DNA from: Epiperipatus broadwayi
Taxonomy: Eukaryota; Onychophora; Udeonychophora; Euonychophora; Peripatidae
Assembly (NCBI GenBank): GCA_028023455.1
Contig: JAQFVV010012669.1
Span: 188,001-252,000 of the forward strand
Direction of reading: 5' to 3'
Length of the DNA: 64,000 bases
A program made the position numbers and the translations under genes. Position 1 is the stretch's first letter, and each line of letters begins with the position of its first letter. This document shows positions 35,269-47,901 of the stretch, piece after piece. The notes beneath the pieces were generated by a model. It was not told the DNA's origin. It made no database searches and was given only the letters and a program-made list of their open reading frames with translations.

Positions 35269-35272
35269 GTAA

Positions 35273-37519
35273 TTACATATTCAGTGTTTCAAGTGTTCTT
35301 TCTACTTCAGATGTTGCTGATTTTATTATCTAGCGGACATTGAACTAATAATTTTTAGATTCATAAACATGAAATTTTAGATGCTGCTTTGAAGAATATC
35401 TTAAAATGGATGGAACATTACAATTCTAAAGATTAGCAGTGCTAAACTGATTAATACGTGAAGAAGAGAAGAAAAAATATTACTTGAAATATTTTTATTA
35501 TTATTCTGCTAGGTATTATTACTACCAGGCAAATGTATTTGAAAAAATATAAATAAAGTTTGAATTTTTCTAAAGACATTTAATAATTCAATTAGATGAT
35601 AGAAATAATTCAATATATAACTACTAAATTAATTAATATTGTTATAATAAGTATTGAACCTTTTCTTCTCAATCTTATATAAATACAACAAAATATCAAG
35701 TACACAAAATGGAAATTTTAAAGAAAACTGAGAATTTCCTTACTTTCAAATTTAAACTTAACATTAAAATTTTGATGTACAGTAATATTTTGTTAAATTC
35801 ATAAACTTTTTAAAATTCATTTTTTTTAAAAATATATATATATATTTAGTTAAAAAATAAACAAATATTGTAGAAATTAGTAAATGTCATCTTTATGGTT
35901 ATTTAATATAAAATTTAAATGAAATATTTTTTAAAAAATAAAGGCACATTACAAATATATGCAGATATTCATAAATTATTCATTTCCATAATAGGTTTTA
36001 ATGGCAATAAACCTAAAGCATGTGCGGTTGAAAATGCGAAGGTAGTTACCTCTACAGGTCTTATCTGCAAGCTACCCTAATAGAAACTGTATAGCAGTAA
36101 ATAATACACGGAATAATTTTTTTTAGTTTACAAAACATATTATAATAGCCCAACAATAATAGAAAAGGAAATGTGGATGTACATGAAAGTTTAACTAAAT
36201 TCTGATTTATAGAAATACTTTAAATTGTAAAATAATTTGATTAAAACAAAATATATTTGAATTGTGTTAATTATTATAAATTATTTTAAAGATTTTACTA
36301 TAACAATGAAATTATTAAAACATAAGATGAATAATTTATGGATACCATGTATTTGTGTGCGTGTATTGATTGAATATTGTTTACCAAAATTATAATAACA
36401 ATAATAAACAGACTCCATTGGACATCTTTAATATCACTTTATTAATATCAGTGATTGAAATAATTCAAGGACAAATGGAAAAAAAAGACCATTTTCATTT
36501 TGATTTTGCCTAATTACTTCCAAGATTTCACACGAAGTATGAACTGTCTCTGCTATCTTTGGTATTAGTATTTAAACTCTACCAATATCAGGTGCAACTA
36601 TATTCAGTAGTTTGATCTTAGAGTAATATTACTCAAATAATGGCATTTGCTTAATCAGGTGCTAAACAGGCAAGCAACATTAGCACACTCTTGAGGAAGG
36701 ACTTCAACAAAATATTTACAAAATATAAATAGTAAAAAAAAAAAAGAAATTGACTGCATTTAATTATACATATAATGATTAAAAACTGAATGTGAAATAC
36801 ACAAAGCAAGAAAAATAGTTCTTTAAAACAAAAATGTATAAATAAATAGATGAATCTAGAGAAAAAAAATAACAACAACAATAAAAAAAAAATTACAAAC
36901 AGAAGTTATCTGTCCCCATCTAAAAAATATTTTTGTTCATATTGTAACATTTTTTATAATACAATATCTCTTATTCTGTGTCAGTAAATTAAATATTGAG
37001 CAATCAAAATTAAATAGTCATTACTTTTGTAAAACTAAAATTAGTTGTAAATGTAAAAAAACAAAAACAAATCCCAGGCTTTGTTATAAAGCACCAATAT
37101 TAGCCTAGAAGCTTTACGGGATGAAACAGCAAATCACAAAGAAGGAAAAAGAAATTATACTTATAAAAAGTATGCATTCAAAAAGAACAGAATTCTTTTA
37201 AGTGTAATAAATATATTTTTACAAATATTTTTAATAATAATTGTAATGAAATACCTGTACTATTCTTATTTATCAAATTTAAATTTTTTTATTAACTGCA
37301 ATAAAATCAATATTTGTTATACATTTGGATAAAAAAAAAAAAAAGGGCATCAGAACGTAAAATAGATAAAATACATAAAATATTGATCATTCAAATGCAA
37401 TCAATATGTAAAAGAAATTGTTTTAAAAATTTAACAGACATCTATTTGTTCCTAATATCATTACTGAAAGTTAAAATTAACCAGCTATTCATTATGCAAA
37501 TTTAACTTCAATGTTTGAT
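35273..37519. other. AT-rich non-coding stretch
   Basis: No supported gene or repeat is seen. Minus-strand frames such as 36651-36881 are phenylalanine/leucine-rich and probably random. Confidence 0.5.
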
Positions 37520-37532
37520 AATTAATCCATAT

Positions 37533-37955
37533 TAAAACAGGCACAACTCTCTATACATATTGCCACTCAGTGTAAGCCAGAGTAATCAATGAATGCCAGA
37601 AGGCTTGTGCATAAAATCCCCATCTAATGCCTACTCATCCAATATCCCCAGACTAGTTTCTGGCTTGTGACCTTGTGAGGAGCCTTGGATCTGAGAGCAC
37701 TGCATTAGACCCTAAGATCTAGGTGCAGTGCTCTCAGATCCAAGACTCCTTACTGACGAAGGCCACAAGCCAGAAACTAGTCTGGGGATATTGGATGAAA
37801 TAAATTAGATGGGGATTTTATGCACAAGCTTTCTGGCATCCATTGATTACTCTGGCTTGCACTGAATGGCAATAAGTATAGAGAGTTTTGCCTGCTTTAA
37901 TAACAGTTATAAGCAAGCATAAGAAATGGTGATCATGTGATATTTATTGGCTTAA
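37533..37955 (+). repeat. Foldback element copy C, most complete, 13-bp TSD
   Basis: It begins TAAAACAGGCACAACTC and forms a long inverted repeat. The left arm (about 37540-37702) and right arm (about 37722-37895) are near-perfect reverse complements around a loop of about 19 bases (TTAGACCCTAAGATCTAGG). A tail of about 60 bases follows the right arm (TAAGCAAGCATAAGAAATGG ... TTATTGGCTTA) and is not matched at the left end. The 13-bp TSD AATTAATCCATAT lies at 37520-37532 and 37956-37968. No open frame. Long TSDs and an asymmetric end argue against a classical MITE. Confidence 0.88.
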
Positions 37956-37968
37956 AATTAATCCATAT

Positions 37969-40900
37969 GTATCTCATATTAACTTAAAACCTTTTTTTGT
38001 TTTAAATTATTTAATATTAGAAATGGTAAGTTATAATCTTTGAAAATTACATTAAATATTTAATTTTTTTATAAATAGGAATAGTTAATATCAAACAGAA
38101 CTAAAGGTAGTAGAAAATTAACAATTATGTTATTCTATGGAAAGTAAATTCCAAGTTTATTAATTTCTAAAAAAAAAAAAAAGTACTTTTTTGTGTGTGT
38201 GAGTATAGCATGTAGTTTATTTTACTTTGATAATATTCTGAGCCTACAAAATATGTCTAGGTATTTCTTACTTTACTTAATAAAAAACTCAATTTGTGTT
38301 GAAGTATGAAAATATGTCATGTAAGAATTTAATTAGATCTCATCTCCCAGTCTAAATATTTAAATTATACATGAAGAAAATGTACAATTTTATTTTAAAA
38401 TAATTTTCTGCATTTTAATAGCAGTAATTTTATTTTTACATATTTTCTAAAATTTCTTAATGTATTTTACACAATTTTGCAAAGAGAGGACTTTTTGTTG
38501 CTTCTTATATTTCTTGAATCAACAGTTTAAACATTGATATCATTTTTTTGAACACCATTATTTTATTTAGATTGTGATTTTAATGGATATTTTTTTTTAT
38601 TATTATTATTATTTTAAATTAGATTTGTTTCCATGTATGTTAAATATTTTACCTATTTATATTCAATAATTTTTATTCCTATAAATAGAAATAATCTATT
38701 AATTTAATCCTCATTACAAATGATAAAGAAAAAAGAACGAAATGGTATATACAGTATTATATTGACAATTTATAGTTCAGTATTATATAATTGATTTTCT
38801 AACTAGAATTATTACAGTCTTACTTTAACTCCATCTAGTGACAAAATTATAATACAATTTATAATTGTATTTTCGAATCACTTTTTTTTTATACTTAATT
38901 AAAATATGTGTCATTAAGAAAAAAACTGTATGAATTTCTGATCTTTTTCAACTTCATTAAATAAGAACAATTAATCTAATATTGACTGATTAGAACAGAG
39001 ATATTGTATTTAGTAAAATATCGGACACTCAATTCATTATTAAATTTCTTTTACCATGTGAATGCAAAGATAAATTCTTTTTCCATCTTGTATTTCTCCA
39101 TTAAATCCCAGGAACTTAAGTGTCCACTTTAAATACAAATCATTTAAACTTTGCATAATCACGATTTATAAAAATAATCAAATAATTTTTTTTAGTTTTT
39201 TTTTATAGTAAAAAGTTAAGTAAAGATGAATTATTGATAAAACAGTTTGTGAAACATTAAATTAAAAAGAAACAAGTAAAAAAATAGCATTCATTTTTCT
39301 CATATATTTACAGAGGTTGATGATGTCACACCAGCATTGCTTAATGGGTAACTTGAAAAGCTGCAAAATACAGTATCATATTGTAATTAAATAATAGAAT
39401 AGTTATTCTTTTTATAATCATAGGGGATTTTTTTCCCTAGATAATTTCTAGTGGTTGATCAAATGATCTTTAGAAGAGACACACATCCTAATATAGGATT
39501 TTTTTAAAAAGGCTAATTTGAGTTTTGTTTTTAATTTTTTTTTTAAAAAAAAAAGAATTTATGTATAGAAAGAACAAAAATTCTTATTTTAATAATTGCT
39601 TTGATTTGGTTGTGAAAAAGAACGAAATTTAGTGTAATTTATTATATAGAAATATACTAATAAATTATCTTTTTCATACGCACATAAAAAGAAATTTATT
39701 TTTATTATTATCACAAATGCAAGAAGACTTACAGTTATGACCATAGTTTGTGAATTCCATTAATCAAAGTATAGTCAATCATAATAATAAATTTATAATT
39801 ATTAATGAATTCGTAATTATAAATAATGTCCGGAGCAATTAAACTTATACCAATTAAACTAAAACCTATTTAAAATTGAAATATAACTAATAAATGTTAA
39901 TAAAGCAATTAATAAAATGTAAAAAAATTCGCTAAAGCACTGGACTAATTCAAATATTCAGAGTCGCTCTCAGAGCTATAATCTGAATGGGTCTTCTTGT
40001 TTTAAAAGAAGTCCAGTTTATACAAATATACAAAATTGTTGATGATGTTTAATATTTAAACATAGAATTATTTCAGTAATGTTTAGCACTTTCATTGTCC
40101 TCACAGCTAATGTTAAAACTATGTTAAACAAAAGAAATCACATTATAAATTGAAATTCCAATTTCGATTTAGTCGAATTAGAAATGAACCACGTTTCTTT
40201 TGATCTTCTGTTCCCAATGGTTTTATTTCTCGTATACAATGCTGACATCATCAAAATTAAATATGCGGTTCATATTCTTTTCATGACTTTTTAAAAAGAC
40301 TGAAATTAGCTTCTGAATGATGATTCTTGTATTTAAATTTTAATAATGTTACATTGTGTGTAGGGAAAGAGAACACCAGAAATGAAAGATAAAAGAAGTA
40401 ATTCAAGTCAAACTCTCAACTCATGTTCCAATAGTATTTTCAAAATTGGAATCTTAATTATTGGTGTGACTTCTTTTGTTTAACATTAGCCATGATGAAA
40501 ATTTTGAATGTATATCTTTATTCTATGTTAAATTTTTATATATTTTATTTTACTATTTATTTGTTTGAAGCGATTCACTATTTATTAGACATATATGTAT
40601 TTATGTGTGTATTTATAATTGTTTTATAATCAGACAACTGATTCAGTAAAAACAAAATTCTCTTCTAAAGTCATTAGATGAGCAAGTCATTTTACTTTAT
40701 CGCACAAAGCTTCTAGTGCAAGTTGGGATTGATAAATATCTACAATTATCATAAACAACTAGTCTATTGACATGACATTTTTGCCTTGAATTAATAATGA
40801 ATCTCAAAAATATGAGAAATGTATCTATGCAATATCATACAAACATATTTAATAATCATTTAAAATTATCAATAAAGAATAGAGACAAGTGTGTCTGAAA

Positions 40901-42689
40901 GTTCTTACAGGATACAATATTTACACATCGATTAAAATAGAAATAAATTATCTAAATCTCCATTGATGTACAATAATTTTATCTCATAGAGAGAACATTT
41001 ATTATCCACAATGATTATACTACTTTACCATCAGTGGAACCTGCTGAAATCATATATGGTTCTCGGAAATCTTCTTACTGCCATTGCTACAATTCACACC
41101 AAGCGTACTTAAATCTCTAAAGCTCTACAAATTATGCACCTAATCACAGATAAGTCATTGATTTCAAGCATAGTAAACATAAGCACCTGTGATCCTGTTA
41201 TAGTTCCACAATATTCTTCAATGAGATTATCCAATGCCTTTTGCTCAGGACTTAGTGAAGGATATACCTGCATTAAATAAAGGCTCTCATACTCTATTCA
41301 TTGCAGGTAATCACAATATTCACATTGAAAAGTTTAAAGGAGATCAGTGGTCACTGTGTAATAAAATGCCCAATGTCCCCAGTGCATAGCTGTGTGAGCA
41401 GAAAATGGCAATATTTGAAAGCTTTGTCTAAATATGTACAATTTAATGACCAGCTATAAGCTTCCAGATTTTTTTCAAAAGCAACCGCTTTAAGATTATT
41501 TGTGGTTTTAAATAAAGGATCCTTTAATTTATTAGGCAATAAGAAAGTTACCGAGTGTAAAAATATATTATATTTAATAAAAAATATGAAAATAAAAATA
41601 TCTGATTTTTTTTTTTTGTTTTCTTTAACATTGTCTTTGGTCATACAATTCATTATATTTTAATCATTTTGAACATAGATTTGAATTTCTATTTTATCAG
41701 AGGCAACTAATCTCAAATTTATGACTAAAAGAGTCATTCTTTAGCCCCGCAACATTATTAGGCTTTGGGCAGTGCTGAACCAATCAAAAGTGTCTTTCTT
41801 GCTGTAAATTAAAAAAAGCACCAGCAAAAAGCACATAAATTTTTCAACAGAAGAGTAAAAGTTGCAACTTTAAACAAATCGTCATTGCTCTTATATTTAC
41901 AGATGTCAAATTAGAAGGTCGGCTACTTGTCAAATCGATATTTGGTGAGTGATAGCACATTTATGGAATAATCATGCCATCACTATCAATAATTCTTTGT
42001 CAATATTTGGAATTGAAAAAATCAGGAAAATATTATTGCTGCAAAATCTATAAAGAATAGCAGTGCTTTATAATTTGTGTTCTAAAGCAAATTAACGCTA
42101 TTAGGAGGCTACAGATTAGCTATTCTCATTTGGTCACAAGCTATCCATCTTAAAATGAAAACAAAATCATTGATGGAAAAAAAATTATGAAGTTGGGATC
42201 CAGTCTCTTGCAATGGTTTATTGATGTCTAGTGGCGCCATACTTGATATCTTCAGAATCTGGAAGAAAAGTATGCATTATCAGTTATTTTTTGTTAGAGT
42301 TCTCTATATGTAAAAACAGGTGAAGAAAGATCAGTAGGTAGACAATCATGAAAAAAATCTTAACTATTGTGGTATGCATGGTGTTCAGGATTCCTTAATA
42401 GCTTTTCAATAACACCACAGCTATTTTTTTCATTGCAGGAGTGATGTGTTTCCAAAAGAAAGATCTGAAATACCATGTATCAAGCAATCTTGGTCATCAT
42501 GCATATCTGTAAATATCATTTACCAACTGATTTTTTTCTGATTAAATGATCTTCGCTGTTCTTACATGTGAAAAACAACAATAAAAAAATTAATCTCTTT
42601 CATCTGTGAAAATATATCTTAACATATATATGGTTCTATATATATATATATAACTATAACCATTAAATGTCTGTATTTTTAAATCATAT
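37969..42689. other. AT-rich non-coding stretch
   Basis: There is no convincing gene. Part of 40140-41900 is slightly less AT-rich and more complex than its surroundings. A short plus-strand read near 41025, SVEPAEIIYGSRK, faintly resembles a Gypsy integrase end, but nothing around it supports that. A 100-codon minus-strand frame (41351-41653) has no recognised domain. Confidence 0.45.
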
Positions 42690-43247
42690 AATAATAATTC
42701 AAACAAATTTATTTAACACAGTATTCAAATTATAAACAATATATTCTTTACTGGAAGTATTTTTGATTGTATAACTGACAATCTTTATCAACCATTAATA
42801 CAAATGTACACAAAATAAACTTATATTACCCATCATTCAAATTTCTCACAATTCTGTTGTTTTTATATTAGCTGATTGTGTATTCATTAAACCCTCTCTA
42901 TTCCTAGATATCATCATTGCTTCCTTAATTTTTCGGTTTTAAATTTGACAATAGAGATTTAAAAATTATTCAAATTGAAAGGTATAATAAAAAATGAAAA
43001 ATTAAGGAAGCAATGATGATATCTAGGAATAGAGAGGGTTTAATGAATAGACAATCAACTAATATAAAAACAACAGAATTGTGGGAAATTTGAATGGATT
43101 GAATGATGGGTAATATGTTTATTTTGTGGTCATTTGTATTAATGGTTGATAAAGACTGTCAGTTATACAATCGAAAGTACTTCCGGTAAAGAATATATTG
43201 TTTATAATTTGAATACTGTGTTAAATAAATTTGTTTGAATTATTATA
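42690..43247. repeat. Third foldback family, about 245-bp arms
   Basis: Left arm about 42690-42934 and right arm 42996-43247 are reverse complements with about ten mismatches and one 8-10 base insertion in the right arm. They flank a 61-base loop. The outer ends merge into AT dinucleotide repeats, so no TSD can be read. The sequence is unrelated to the other two palindromic families. Arm divergence makes it older than the element at 20.7 kb. Confidence 0.88.
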
Positions 43248-44110
43248 TATATAAATTTATTAAGAAAATTAATACATAATAGAATTCAAAAAAATAAAAA
43301 GTAATCAAACACATATAACATTGCAAGCAAAATGGTTATAAATAAAGTCAAATTAAATGAAAATAAATGATTATAAAAATATAAAATTAACATTATACTT
43401 ATATAAGACTATAACCTTAGTACATGCACCTTGTGTGCTTAATTTTACTACAAGAGAGACCTCTACAAATTGTAATGCAAGATTCGACTTTATAAAGATA
43501 AGAGTGGCCACTCTTATCTTCAACCTATTTTTCTAATTAAAAAATATAAAAGCTTTTTAGCTTCTCTTCACAAATATTGAACAATTTTAAAAGAGGAGAC
43601 ATTACTTACCTGCCAGGTTAGTCAACTATAAGTTATTTTCTCATTCTACTTTCCAGATGACAATCGCTAAATGTCCATTTTCCAATCATTATTGGACAAT
43701 TAACTAATTTGGCTACCAGTAAACTGTCTGGAAAAATATGGGACTTTTCTGCGATTTTTCAGATACTTTTAAAACATTGTTAGATCTACTGAGAACTCAG
43801 TGTTTTAGTCAACTAGCAGAAGAATACTACAATCTTTTACCTAGTTACTTCTACAATGACAGCTTTGAATTTATATTTTCTAATAAAAAATTGAGAAAGG
43901 TGTATGTATATATAATGAATGATGTCTGTTTTATTATCCAAAATGGTGGTACCATGACAAGTCCAGAAATATTTAAATAAGATCAAGATAAGTAATTCCT
44001 CATGCTTCCAAAACTAGTAAAAGCTAAATCCAAATCAAATGACTTTAATATCAATGAAATGATTTTTAAACAAACATATATTGTAACTTTATAGGTCTCA
44101 TTTTGATGTA
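43248..44110. other. AT-rich stretch, possibly the 5' part of a dead LINE
   Basis: An 80-codon plus-strand frame (43738-43980, starting MGLFCDFSDTFKTLLDLL) has a more protein-like composition than its neighbours. It lies just upstream of recognisable reverse transcriptase remnants, so it may belong to that LINE. No domain is recognised. Confidence 0.35.
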
Positions 44111-44119
44111 TCAATTTTT

Positions 44120-45790
44120 TCTACTCATTTAAATTTGGATAATGATATCCAACTTGGTGAAGAGAAAGCAGCTTTTTGTAATCTTAAAAATAAAAAGGCT
44201 GTTTGTGAGATAACTGGAGAGTTTTAAAGTATGATTGAAATATATTAGTTTCAAAAATATTGTGGATTTTTTTTAGGAATATACGACATATAAACTTATG
44301 ATGTCTGATCTTAAGACTGTTTCTATTATTCCAATTTTTAGAACAAAATAAATAAATAAAATTGAAGTAACTATTGTGGAATATATTATTATCCACTACA
44401 GCAAAAGTACTTCCAGAATTTTGTTGAATAGGTTGTTTCTAATCACAGATGAATGATTACCACAGACACGGTATAATTTTAGAAAATCAAGAAGTACTAT
44501 AAGTTATTATTGCTGAAGAAATGTAAGAAAAGTGTTAGGAATAGAATAATGACATATATTGCTTTTATCAAGCTATTTGACTCAAAGAAGTATATGGTAT
44601 TATTTTCAATAAGTTGATTATCCACCAAAGTTTATTCATACTGTAGTTTCTACATGATGGAATGAGAGGAAGTATTACTACTAGAGGTAGAAAATCTGAG
44701 GCATTTGAATTGAAAACTAATGTTAAATGAGGATCTGTACAGCACCATCATTGCTTTTGGTTTTTATGATTCTGGGTTTTAAAATGGTTTATAGATAGTT
44801 TAATAAATCAGATATCAAGATACAAGACATGTTTGATGGTGGAATTTTTAATTTGAATCAAAAGAAAAAATAATAACTTTATCTTTTTGGATTCTGAATT
44901 TACAGTATGCTAATAATGGTGTTATTTTTGCCAATTTAAAAGATGATCTGTAGAGTGTACTTAATTTTCTTTATGCAATAAAAGAGTTTTGGTTTAATAA
45001 TAAATTTTTCAAAACCTCAAGTTCTTTAGTAGCCAGTGATAGAAGAAAAATCTTCAACATTCTTAACTTGGATGCTAATAAAGTCAAGAATGTAAACTTA
45101 TTTAAATATCTTGGTAGCTTTTTAAATAGAGAGATGAAACTTATGCAATAAGATGCAACACAGACTCCATTGTGTTGCTTTTAACAAGTTAAAAAGTAGA
45201 GTATTTCATCACAGTGAATTTAACTACTGGCAACTAAATTATCTGTATATAGAGCTGTTATTTTACCTAATTGATTGTATGGGAGTGAGACTTCATTACT
45301 CTATTAATGTAAGACAAAGTGATTAGAAAATTTAAGGATACTGCATACAATTTTAAAAATATAATATCAAAATATTAAGACCAATCAGTAGATTCTTGAA
45401 CTTATGTATGTGATACTATAGAATCCATTATTGTAAAATCATATCTTTATTGAACGAACATGTGAATCTAAGAAACAATACAAGATTTCCTAAAACAGTA
45501 TTTTGTGGTACTTGAGCATGGTTTTCATTGTAAAGGTAAACCACATTTATATTACAAAGATTATCTCAAAGATATTCCAAAGAAGTGCCATATTGTTTTT
45601 ATTGGGAAGGTATGGCAAAGAATAAAAACATTGGAGAGCTAAAATTAGATATGGTATTAAAGTAAGAGTCATAGATCACATGGTATTATGGTATTAAAGT
45701 ATTTCAGAACAAAAAGATTTCTCAGAGCAAATTAAAAGACAGGATCACAAAATATTAAACTAAAGACTAAAATGGTTTAGGATGTTCTAT
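44120..45790 (+). mobile_element. Heavily decayed RTE-like LINE reverse transcriptase
   Basis: Plus-strand fragments in order are: LGEEKAAFCNLKNKKAV (finger region), FRKSRSTIS, TYIAFIKLFDSK (motif A, where YIAFIKLFDS replaces FIDFKKAFDS), EAFELKTNVK-stop-GSVQ (motif B), LQYANNGVIFANLKDDL (44903 on; motif C with both aspartates changed to asparagine), VNLFKYLGSFLNREM (45101) and SVYRAVILP (thumb). Spacing and order match RTE/Jockey-type elements. Frames shift repeatedly and the catalytic aspartates are lost, so it is an old corpse. Confidence 0.65.
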
Positions 45791-45855
45791 ATGTGATATA
45801 TGTATTTTACAGATTGGTTTGTATAATTATCATAAATTCTTCTCCAGTACTGTAT

Positions 45856-46060
45856 TAAAACAGGCAAAACTCACTATACGTATAGCCACACACAGCAAGC
45901 TAGAGTAATCAATGGATACCAGAACGCTTGTGCATAAAATCCCTATCTAATGCCGACTAGTTTCTGGCTTGTGGCCTTCGTCAGTGAGGAGCCTTGGATC
46001 TTTGCCTGTTTTAACAACAATTATACACAAGCATAAGAGGTGGTGGTCATGTGATGGCTT
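45856..46060 (+). repeat. Foldback element copy D, internally deleted, 10-bp TSD
   Basis: It starts TAAAACAGGCAAAACTCAC, keeps the outer left arm and part of the centre (GGCTTGTGGCCTTCGTCAGT), and lacks most of the right arm. It ends with the family tail (AAGCATAAGAGGTGGTGGTC...). An exact 10-bp TSD AGTACTGTAT lies at 45846-45855 and 46061-46070. With copy C this confirms both element ends, including that the tail is part of the inserted unit. Confidence 0.85.
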
Positions 46061-46070
46061 AGTACTGTAT

Positions 46071-47253
46071 TTAATTTTTTTTTTACCTTTTTACCATTTT
46101 CTCTTGGAATTGTAATGTCCATACTCATTTTCAAGTAGCTACTGCTGCTGCAATTATTTAAGAGCATGACATTGTTATAATCCATGTTGGGTTTTTATAG
46201 AACAGTTGATATATATGAACAACAACATATCATGATTTCTCACATGCTTACTTATATGTTTTGAAGAGCAATTATTTTCATCCTAGTCTAGGGTCAGCTA
46301 TTGTAAGCTTGAGTAATCATTGGAGAAATGTAATTTATAGCACTACATCATAGAATGAGAATAAATATTTACCCTTATAGCTCATACAAAGATATTCAAA
46401 AACCAATCATTCTTGTGTTTATTGTTATGGAATCTATTCTTGTGTATATTAGCATGGGATATCTCTCTGATTGAATAAGAACAGGATTTTCAAAATATGT
46501 CTGTGTAACATATAATAAGGTCCATATGACACAGTGGTTAGTTCATATATTTGTCTTTCCCATGATAAAAAATATGAATTCAGTCCATGGGAAATCATAT
46601 AGTATTGGTCAGTAAATGGGCATCCAGTTATTATCAATTAAAGATCCCAAATTAATCTGAGTTGGTCAGATATACTAATTGTAAAATTAAACAATATGAT
46701 TGTAATAGGCTTTCATTTCTGATAGAGAAGATGTCATAATCCTATGATTGTGGAATCCAAGGTTTACCATTATTTTTGTGCTGGATTAAAATAAGCCATA
46801 TAAAATCAATGTTCATCTACAGAGTTTAAAAGAATATTAGTATCATATCTTGCAGCATCTTTTTTTAAAACTATGATTGTAAAAATGTTTGCAATGATGA
46901 TGAACAAGTTATTAATCAAATTTTGCAATGTGAAGACTCACACGATGATTTACACTTCAATGTGATATCGACATAACTCTCACTGATAATATTTTTGTAC
47001 TGTAATTATAAATTTCCAGATTTTAGTTTTCTTCATTTTAACTTCAATAGTAAACATTTTAATAAATCATTCATCAGTGGCCTCACCACACCATATAAAT
47101 ATAGTAACTATTCATATTAATATTGATAAATCAACCAATATGGTGTTAAAGGGTAAATATTCAGCACTATGATACTTCTATAAATCATCTCTCCAATTTA
47201 ATCTCTAATTTCCTTGATTTTATTACTGTCAAGATTCTAATAAGGTTCTTTTC
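46071..47253. other. AT-rich stretch with one tRNA-like patch
   Basis: No genes are seen. Around 46525-46640 there is an A-box-like GACACAGTGGTTAG and, about 50 bases on, a B-box-like GAATTCAGTCC. This could be a degraded tRNA-derived SINE, without a poly(A) tail or TSD. Confidence 0.35.
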
Positions 47254-47258
47254 ATAGA

Positions 47259-47896
47259 TGTTATAGTCCTCCCTTCTCTCAGAAGTGGACTATTCCAGAT
47301 GCCGCCTTATCTGATCGGATTAAGCATTGTTTGCCTCAGGCCAATAGGCTGATGTATAGATAAAAGCATAGCCAATGATTATTACAGGCCAATGAGCAAT
47401 GATGCTTGCTGAATCTGAAGGTTTTCAATAAGGTCAGGGATCTGGGTATAAATAGTTAGTCTTTTGTGAGAATCAGGGAAGAACGTGTCTAACCTAAACA
47501 GACGCTTTGCGTTCTCCCAGGGAAACTCTGCTAACATAAACAGCAGCAAGTATTCCCATTAATAGCACTACACTATTTAGATCTACACAGCTAGGCAAGT
47601 CCCACAGAGACCGGACGCTGCTGAGATCACCCTCGGCTCAAGGCAAGCTAACTACATAGCTGGAAGAGTCATAGACCTTACCCGTGAGGCAAGCCATAAG
47701 GTGTGGCTGGAAGCGGCAGGCAAAACCCAGAGTTCACGTTAAACTCCAAGATTCAACTTATAAATATGCATTTGTATAGTGTATATTGTTTGCATATATT
47801 TGTACATAATAAATATATTAAATTATAATACTTGTGTCAGTATTATTTTATATTATTTACTGTTAGTTGGGTCTGTAATCCAGACCAAACACAACA
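47259..47896 (+). mobile_element. Solo LTR, 638 bp, 5-bp TSD
   Basis: The sequence starts TGTTATAGTCC and ends AAACACAACA, flanked by an exact 5-bp repeat ATAGA (47254-47258 and 47897-47901). Inside, a TATAAATA box lies at about 47450 and an AATAAA at about 47807, consistent with the U3-R-U5 order on the plus strand. The first 450 bases are clearly GC-richer than the flanks. No second LTR or internal region is found within the window, so recombination between LTRs probably removed the body. The family is unknown; it is not the 1.6-kb LTR or the 0.5-kb Gypsy LTR of this window. Confidence 0.85.
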
Positions 47897-47901
47897 ATAG
47901 A

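Noticed and set aside
37700-37790. CTGACGA...GAAAC in the foldback family resembles a hammerhead ribozyme core (also CTGATGA...GAAAC near 25566).
   Set aside because: The closing base pair of stem II is A-A, and the partner strands for stems I and III do not occur in the required order; the palindrome itself explains all apparent pairing.
41000-41340. Weak resemblance of SVEPAEIIYGSRK to the end of a Gypsy integrase.
   Set aside because: There are no other integrase motifs, LTRs or consistent frame around it; too short to support.
46525-46640. tRNA-like A and B boxes suggesting another SINE or a tRNA gene.
   Set aside because: No cloverleaf, poly(A) tail or TSD could be made out; left as a note in the surrounding block.
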